Of a stretch of DNA of 57,767 nucleotides, positions 50,735-57,767 are shown piece after piece. This stretch comes from Haplosporangium gracile (Eukaryota > Mortierellomycota > Mortierellomycetes > Mortierellales > Mortierellaceae). Within the stretch, counting starts at the first letter, position 1. Each line of letters opens with the position of its first letter. The stretch covers positions 16,396-74,162 of the forward strand of contig JAAAUF010000010.1 in NCBI GenBank assembly GCA_015499985.1. The letters run 5' to 3'. The notes under the pieces are model-generated. The model was not told where the DNA came from. It made no database searches and saw nothing but the letters and a program-made list of their open reading frames with translations. The position numbers and the translations under genes are program-made.

Positions 50735-53700
50735 GATCAATATCACTTGTTATTGTTGGTTGTCGCGTAAGGTTGGTTGAAAAAAGGGGGTACCGCAAGG
50801 TAGGCAGATCCTCAGCGGTTGCCAGGAAGAAGAGCTGAAGGAAAGAGAGGGAAAAGTAGCAAGGGGACAGAGTGGAGAGAGAAAGAGAGTAGGGAGTGGG
50901 GGAATTGAGGGTTCAAGTTTTTAGTCCTACCGAGAAATTGGAGGAGGTTGAGCCTCGAAGGATTTTATAGTTTTTTTTTATTTCAAACTGCAGTCATTGA
51001 CGTCTTTAACGACCGATTGTTCGTCAAAGTACAGCAAATACGAAGTAGGGGAAGGGGTATGGCACTACTACAACCCAACCAGGGCAGAGGTGAACAAACT
51101 ATGCTCTTCAAACAATGCACGCCTTGCACATATTCCCGTTCCTCTTTGCGAAAAATATCTCCAAAACAGTCAAGAATGCGGATCTCGATTTCCCCTTTTT
51201 CATCATCCTCTTCCCCTTTTTTTTTCTCTGACAACTTTGTTTGTTTTCATTCAAGCAAAATAGGTCTCGATCGAAAGTTGAGACAAGAAAGCGATCTGAA
51301 GGTGAAGTCGAGAGTGGATATATACCAAAATAACAAGGACTTTCTGGCCTGATCACAACAATTAACATCGCGATCAAGCGTTAACTTATTTCGGGGAAGA
51401 GAGAAGAGAAAGGGTGAGCACGTTATCGAAAACGAAAAGAAAAAAACGAGGGGTATGGTCTTTGAGGGTCCAGAAGACGAGCTAGAGGAAGGAAGGACAA
51501 AGACGAACCGATGACTTTGCTCATGTTTTTTTGTGTAAGAAAAAGTCCGTACACCGCTCCATGCGACGACCCTCTGAAGAGGGAGAAAGATGAGAATCAC
51601 AAACATAAATGGCGGAAAAAGGGTCCGTGAATGATGTTTTTGTCGTTTGCGACAACAATGAAAAGGCGGCTAAAGGACAACAAAGCGCAATCCGGTTCTA
51701 GAGCTCCTGTTTATGGACATGACGAATGACCAAAGTCAGATGGTGCGATAATGTGAAGAGATCTTGGTTTTTTTTTATCTTTTAGTGTCCAGGGTATTAA
51801 CTTTACTGTGGCACAATATGACAAAGCGAAATGAAAAGGAGGAAAGCCTAAGAAGTGATTCATCGTATCGGAGATGTGGATGCAACCAGAGTAAAGGGAT
51901 ATTGTAATCATTCCTCCTCATGCTTATCTGAATAACGGGCAGACAAGAAGAGGGAAAGAATAGAAAAGCAGAGAGAGAGCTGCTCGACGTTTTTCATTGC
52001 CAGGGCGCAATGTGTGCTGACGACATCGGCATTCGCTCTGCAAGTTAAGAGGATAACACAAGGCGGGGACCCTCCTTCCTCTCAACATGGGCCGATGGTT
52101 GTTCACGGTGCATGAGTTCCTTTTTAGTTCCTGTTGCTCTCCTTATGATTTTATGTGGGACAGACAGCATCGGGGAGAGAAAGATAACAAAAACAAAGAG
52201 AGGAGAAAGTAACATACTAAGAAATGCCAATGCAATATGGTGCTTAAGAGACTCTGTGTGACATTCGGTGCTAGACGCGAGAAATTGTATTTGCCTCATG
52301 AACCTTGAAATGTTGCAATTTCTCACAAACTACGCGTCTTTCCTGGGCTCAATGACCTCTTTTTTCAGCCTTGATCTGTGCGGTCTGCCCTCTTTATCCA
52401 GACACCGCTCGAATTTTTATGATAATACTCCTTGATTTAGCATCTGTGCTCCCTCTTCCCCACTCTTTCTATTTTCACTCGCACACTCACTCCTCCTCTT
52501 CCACTGTGGGTGAGTAAGAGGGGCAGGGGGGTACTATTTATCGTTGTACATAATGACTTGTGGGTTTCAAAACCTGGTCTCCGCTTCGGAACCTCTATGT
52601 ATGATACAGCCGGTGTCTAACATAACGGAGTGATCGACGAAGCAAAATGGTTAGTTTAGGTCCGATCAGTCATGAACTGTGATAGAGTTGTTCCATCACC
52701 AACGTATCGATGGTTAGCGTGTACTTTTGGTCTTTTGGATCTTGTCACGTACTCCCCTTTTTTTGACTTTCCCCTTTTTTTCCGAGTAAACGACGGATTT
52801 TTCTGTTCATATCGGCGGGAAACCTGTTTCCTACACATCCCTTAATGCCTTTTTCTTTCTGGCTGTTTTATTTTCCGTCAATGGTGCTAGCGCATGGTGC
52901 ACTCTGTCGCCATCCATCTACAACTTGATGAAAGTAGTCAAGCCTCCCCCCACCTTAGCCCCCTTCTGCTCCCTCGTGGAGAAAAGGATGCTTTGCTGGA
53001 CAATGACCCCATTGGTGTGCAAGAGATGCGATTATCTTGTTTTCCAAAGACGATTAATGTTTCGTTTTTCATAAGACTCTTTGTGCCATCTGATAATTAG
53101 GCGTTGTGTGTGTGGCGCTTTTTTTTTCTTTGTACAAGTCTCCTTTTTGTTTGCAGATGGCATTATCGGCTATCAATGAGTGGATACAACTTTACTCTCT
53201 TTCGAAATGTGAACTTGTTTTCCGCGGCTCAATTGATGCAACACGCCTCAGCCATGTCGCCATTTACCCGTTTTCCGTGCTCAATTTTCCCTCTCCTTCG
53301 GACATAAACGCTAAAAATTGTCCTTAATGCACTTGCTCCTTTGTTCCTTGCTTCACTCCCAAACGCGTGACTGGTAACTTTCTTCTCTTTTCGCTTTGCA
53401 CCTCCCTCCGCAATCATCGATCGTGGCGATTAACCGATAAACGATGTCGTTTCTTCTTTTGCCACACAAAAGACGGACTCTTCATACATCACTCTATTCG
53501 TTTCTGTTCCTGTCATTGTCCATGGCGTTTGTCTTTTCATTGTTTTCGCCTTCACCTTCTAGATCTCGTTTTTCAAAATTCTTTTTTTTATCGCCTACAC
53601 CTATCGAGCTTTTTCATTATTCTCCAGGGCCGGGTAAATGATCAGTCTGAACAAGTCAGCAAGCAATCATTGAGCTTAGTAGCGAGACCTTCTTTTTGCA

Positions 53701-53833
53701 ACAAATGTCTCAAGTATAAAAACGACCCTGTCCAACGCATTATCGTCCTTTTTTTTTCTCTCTCATCATCAAACCAACAAAACCTCCCAACAAACAACCA
53801 ACCAACCAACTAACAACAACAACACTCAACACA
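50735..53833. other. 3.1-kb divergent intergenic region
   Basis: Lies between the starts of the MFS transporter and the TauD-type gene. No frame longer than 148 codons and none with recognisable motifs. Contains poly-A/T patches, a C/T-rich leader before the dioxygenase (53740-53820) and a TATA-like element. Probably promoters and leaders, possibly a non-coding transcript. Confidence 0.5.
53715..53722 (+). promoter_or_regulatory. TATA box candidate of the TauD-type gene
   Basis: TATAAAAA, 112 bp before the dioxygenase ATG, followed by a pyrimidine- and CAA-rich leader (AACAACAACAACACTCAACACA). The downstream gene has strong C-ending codon bias, in line with a strong TATA promoter. Confidence 0.55.
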
Positions 53834-55036
53834 ATGGCTCCCTCTGTCGCCCCCTCTGATAACGTCGTCCTCTCTTCCACTGAGAAGGATGCTTCCCTCG
53901 CTGACCGCAACACCTTCGCCACCCGCGTCGCCGGCAAGGGTGCTGACCCCGAAAAAAAGGCCCTCTTCGCCAGCGTCACCAAGCGCATCGACTACACTCC
54001 CAAAATCGGAACCGAGTTGCATGGCATCAAACTCACCGAGTTGACCGAGCAGCAGGCCGATGAGCTCGCCGCCTTCATTGCCGAGCGTGGTGTCGTCTTC
54101 TTCCGCGACCAGGAGGACTTGGACCGCAAGGAGCACGTCAAGCTTGGTCAGCGCTGGGGTCCCCTCCACGTCCATCCCTTGGTACCCCACGATCAGGAGA
54201 GCCCCGAGCTTATCGTCTTGGACTCTCGTCTCAGGTATGTTACTTCTTTTGGTTGTCCTTGATTGATGCTGCAACTTAGACTTGCTTTTCTCCATTTGAA
54301 AATCACGCGCCTCATTCTAACCATGCCTTTCTTCTACTCTATTCATGCAATTAGTCCTCCCGGCCGCTACAACACCAACAACTCGTGGCACTCGGATGTC
54401 TCGTTCGAGCCCTACCCCTCCTCGTTCTCGATCCTCAAGTTTGAGGAGATTCCTGAAGCTGGTGGTGATACCATCTGGTCGAACGGCTACCAGCTTTACG
54501 ACAACCTCTCCCAGCCCATCAAGACCCTCCTCGAGGGTCTCACCGCCACCCACACTTCGGACATTTTCCGTGTCTTCCAGGCCAACACCGGCCGCAAGAC
54601 TTTTGGCAAGCTGAACGACTCTATCCACCCCGTCATCCGCACTAACCCCATCACTGGCTGGAAGTCCGTCTTCACCAACTCGGTCTTCACTCGCGAGATC
54701 AACGGCCTCTCACACACCGAGTCCAAGTGGCTCCTCGAGTACCTCAATGACCTCACCTCCAAGCGTCTCGACTACCAGGTCCGCTTCTCGTGGAAGAAGG
54801 ACTCTGTTGCCATCTGGGACAATCGCTCGACCTTCCACACCGGTGTCCCAGACTTCCAGCCTTACTTCCGTAAAGGTGTCCGTGTTACCGTCTCTGGCGA
54901 GGCCCCTTATTACGATGCTGAGAACAGCGGCACCCAGGCTGAGGCCTTCAAGAAGACCGCTGAGGCCATCATTGCCAAGCAGGAGAAGGAGGCTGCTGAG
55001 AAGTCCAAGGTTGACCCTGCTCTTCAGCTCGCTTAA
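53834..55036 (+). CDS. TauD/TfdA-family Fe(II)/2-oxoglutarate dioxygenase
   Basis: Oxygenase of the taurine dioxygenase family, which splits sulfonates or related substrates using 2-oxoglutarate and O2. Two exons: 53834-54234 and 54355-55036; 360 aa. The 2-His-1-Asp iron triad is H146 and D148 in NNSWHSDVSF plus H295 in NRSTFHTGVPDF; R306 and R310 (RKGVRVTV) are the candidates for 2-oxoglutarate binding. Upstream, IGTELHGIKLTELTEQQADE and ERGVVFFRDQE are family N-terminal motifs. The C-terminus adds a charged Ala/Lys/Glu helix (AEAIIAKQEKEAAEKSK). Codon use is markedly C-ending compared with neighbours, suggesting high expression. Yeast Jlp1 is the nearest named relative in role; the substrate here is unproven. 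Confidence 0.93.
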
Positions 55037-55338
55037 GCACGCCCCTTTCTTTCCCCACCTCTCATTCATCCATTTCATTCAATATGTACATATCATTACC
55101 TCTTTCTAAAAAAAGTTTTTGTGTAGGTGAAGCCCATTTCCCTCTAAAATAAATCGATACGCCTTTTACTCTCATGTTCATTTGTACTTGCCTGCTAGCG
55201 GCTGTGCGCTTGGTTAAGAACGCACGAACTGTGACGGAATATAGGCGTTCAGTCAACAAATTTGGTGGCGTCCTTTTATTTGCGTACTTTTTTGCTGGTA
55301 ATAATTGGTGCGTGATGTCCAAGTGTTTTTTGTTCTTT

Positions 55339-56624
55339 TTATAATACAGAAAGAGATAAAGAGCATATGTGTGCACTGTGCAATGTGTCTAGACGATTTT
55401 TGATGAGGAGCTTGCCGGTAGACTTGCGGCCCTCGAGGTCCAAGTGAGCTTGCTGAGCCTCGTCAAAGGAGTACACTTTATGAATATCGACCTTCAACTG
55501 GCCCTTGGCCAAGTACTCTGCAAGCTCACCATACAGCTCGTCAAACTCCTCACGGGTAGTAATATATTTTTCCAAGTCTGCCCAGGTCACCTTCACATTC
55601 TTGTCCGCCAAGCGGATCAAAAGGAAAGGTAGGATGATACCACTAGCATGGCCGTAGAGGACCAATGTACCCAAACGACGGACAATGTTCAGGCTGAACT
55701 CGAACAAGGCCTTCCCAATGCTGTCCCAGGCGGCGTGGACTCCTTGACCATTGGTGAATTCATTGATCTTCTTTTCGAGAGCCTCGTAGCCGTTGTTGAT
55801 GGGGACGACGTGTTCGGCTCCGGCGGCTTTGGCGAGGATGGTCTTCTCCTCGGTCGAGACGGTTCCAATGATGTGGGTACCAAGGATGCGGACCAGTTGA
55901 GTTGCGAGGAGACCGACACCGCCAGCGGCGGCATGAATAACGATCCAATTGCTCCTCTGGACGCTGTATCCTTTGCGGACCAGGCCAACGGCAGCGAGAC
56001 CCCTGCAAGAGGAACGCGGCTTCCTGTAGTGATATAACAAAGAAAAAGAAGAAGAAAAAGAACAAGAAAAGACGGCGCTTAGTGGGATATTATCTTGAAT
56101 AAACTTGAGAAGCAAAATGAAAGACAATATATGCATCTGGGCTATATCGACTTACATCAACAAGGGAAACATGATCGGGAAGCTTGACCAAGTGGACAGT
56201 GTTGACGGCGACATACGCGATACGGTCGCCAACCTTGAATCCATGCTGCGCTTAGATCCAACCTCGACGATCTCATCAGAGGCCTTCGTGACCAGGGATG
56301 AAAGGAATGACTCTTGAATTGCCACCGTCGACAGGAGGAGGGCTGGGGTGACTACCCTTGCGCTCAACGACATCATGATAGTTGACGCCAGAGAAAGCGA
56401 CCTTGACGAAACCCTAGAGGGATGCTTGCTGGCTTAAGGACCAAGGCATCGCCTTGCTGATCAACTTGGATAGCGCGTACTGTGGTACCAACCACTGTAA
56501 ATTAGAGATTCTTTGTGTTCGAGGGAGAGAGGGGTTTTGTTTCGTTTATTGAAATGTGGGAAGGATGGATAGTTGAGACGAAATATGTATAATAAGAAAT
56601 GGGTTGGTGAAAGAGAGAGTTACT
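55339..56624 (-). pseudogene. NAD(P)H:quinone oxidoreductase (zeta-crystallin type), frame-disrupted
   Basis: MDR-family quinone reductase. Visible parts, N to C: TTVRAIQVDQQGDALVLKPA (from 56494 downward), VKVAFSGVNYHDVVERKG, IPFIPGHE, DEIVEVGS, HGFKVGDRIAYVAVNTVHLV, then after an intron GLAAVGLVRKGYS, WIVIHAAAGGVGLLATQLVR (NADP-binding) and YSFDEAQQAHLDLEGRKSTG. The second half is one clean frame. The first half breaks at about 56415 (GGG), 56310 (GG) and 56275 (AA), and the C-terminus runs 14 codons past the expected end because of an A5 run near 55400. Each break is repaired by changing one homopolymer by one base, so sequencing error is as likely as true decay; a few residues (the usual PxPKPG) also seem lost at 56415. 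A split start codon is inferred at 56624/56494. Confidence 0.72.
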
Positions 56625-57767
56625 TGTCAATGCTAGATGGTCTCATTTTTATAGTAGAGCGGGCAACCCCCGGTGTTTGTTCCTGGGGTTCGTTTTTTGT
56701 GTGGGTACGTGATATTATACACGAACAATAATAAAGGAAATAGTAGAAACACCGCGTTTGCCTCCCTCTCTGCCAGATGCCTAACTACGCATGCTGAGAA
56801 GGAGTGGCAGCATTGAGAACGAGTGATAGCAGCCATCGATTCAATGTAGACAAAAAAAATTGTATGTAGTCGGTATGAAACATAGGATCACCCTAAACTT
56901 ATCAAATCCCTGCGTTTATACTTTTTCATTTAGTTTTCCGCTCATTTGCAAGTGCAGGTCAGTCGAACCGATGGGAGCAGAAAACAATACAACAGCAGCA
57001 ACGACAGTGTGGGAAATAAAATATGCACATCGAATTGGATGAAGTTATTCGAAAAAAAAATAAGGCGTAATAGTAGATACTCCAGCTTGAGCGTTGATGA
57101 GTACAAACCGCCTCACTCCATCACCAGATACTACATATTCCTCTATCGTACTTGAACGTGCTGTAGCAAAAGATACATTAAAGACACGTACTTAAAAAAA
57201 ATCACATACGCGTCCATTTGTCATAGACTTTGTTTGTTCTTCAGATTTCTTTGTCTTATTTTTCAGGTTATCTATGGCCTAGGTTTGGCGATACCCTAAG
57301 GTACGTTTCGGGTACAATCGGCTCACAATGGCATGTGCCTCCACAGCGCCAACATTACACGTCAGTTACTGTAGGAGGAGGAAAAGGAAGTGGTGTTTAA
57401 GGCATAACGTATTGCCGGTCAGCCCTCACAAGGAGTCTAAGACTCAGTGCCCGATCATAGGAGGATTGGGCTGATTGATTTTTTCGAGAGGCGAGTCTGT
57501 AAACTTGACCCTTAAGGAGACAGAGCAGTCGTGATTCTTGATTCTGTATTTCACAATCCGTCGTTTGGCTGTCATTGGAGCCTCCTTTCATTTCCACTCC
57601 AATTCAAGATGGCAAGTCACGTGGGGGTCATCAGGCCAACATTCGCCATTGGCATTGAGTGCTGTCGCCATCCATTGCGGGCAACCCATCGATCAATCTA
57701 TCCATCAACAAACAACGGAATACGCCATCAGGACCTCCGTTATCCGCATCATCCGCCATTCACCACT
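56625..57767. other. Right-end region, no gene recognised
   Basis: About 1.1 kb with frames of at most 69 codons and no motifs. Probably the promoter of the quinone reductase locus plus upstream DNA of a gene beyond the edge. Confidence 0.45.

Noticed and set aside
50948..51606. Open frames of 88-134 codons upstream of the MFS gene on both strands
   Set aside because: No motif, mutual overlap, and position in a divergent promoter region.

Overview
The window is eukaryotic nuclear DNA from a filamentous fungus, most likely an early-diverging (zygomycete-grade) lineage such as Mortierellomycota or Mucoromycota. The genes are split by many short GT-AG introns, mostly 90-130 nt. Proteins carry Q-, S- and N-rich low-complexity stretches, and intergenic DNA is full of TC/GA, GGAA, CA and long poly-A/T tracts. 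Several genes are absent from or not usual in Dikarya, notably a NELF-C/D (TH1) homologue, WDR91 and an ATF2-like bZIP. No rRNA, tRNA, CRISPR array or intact transposon was found. The lineage is an inference from gene content; no marker gene fixes it.

Layout, left to right: WDR48/UAF1-like WD40 protein (minus, cut by the left edge); ZDHHC16-like palmitoyltransferase (plus); a 241-aa Q-rich unknown (minus); MCM6 (plus, 11 exons); an 849-aa disordered unknown (minus); NELF-C/D (plus, about 12 exons); an Msn2/4-type C2H2 factor (minus); a 7.3-kb gene-poor stretch; an ATF2/CREB-like bZIP (plus); the Ypd1 phosphotransfer protein (plus); WDR91 (plus, 12 exons); BRX1 (minus); COX6A (plus, with a 10-N assembly gap in intron 1); a decayed sugar-lactone oxidase gene (plus); a Cid1-type nucleotidyltransferase (plus); an MFS transporter of the Dal5/ACS type (minus); a TauD-type dioxygenase (plus); and a frame-disrupted quinone oxidoreductase (minus). 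The last ~1.1 kb shows no gene. I joined exons by hand from splice signals and conserved motifs. For the genes with all exons defined, the summed exon lengths divide by three and give uninterrupted proteins.

Most genes are unrelated housekeeping loci: replication (MCM6), ribosome assembly (BRX1), respiration (COX6A), transcription pausing (NELF-C/D), RNA tailing (Cid1-like), endosome maturation (WDR91), ubiquitin signalling (WDR48) and lipid modification (DHHC). Between 21 and 35 kb, however, an Msn2-type stress factor, an ATF2-like MAPK-target bZIP and Ypd1 are neighbours. All three belong to the multistep phosphorelay/HOG stress pathway in model fungi. At the right end, the ACS-family transporter and the TauD-type dioxygenase are divergent neighbours and could form a sulfonate-use pair.
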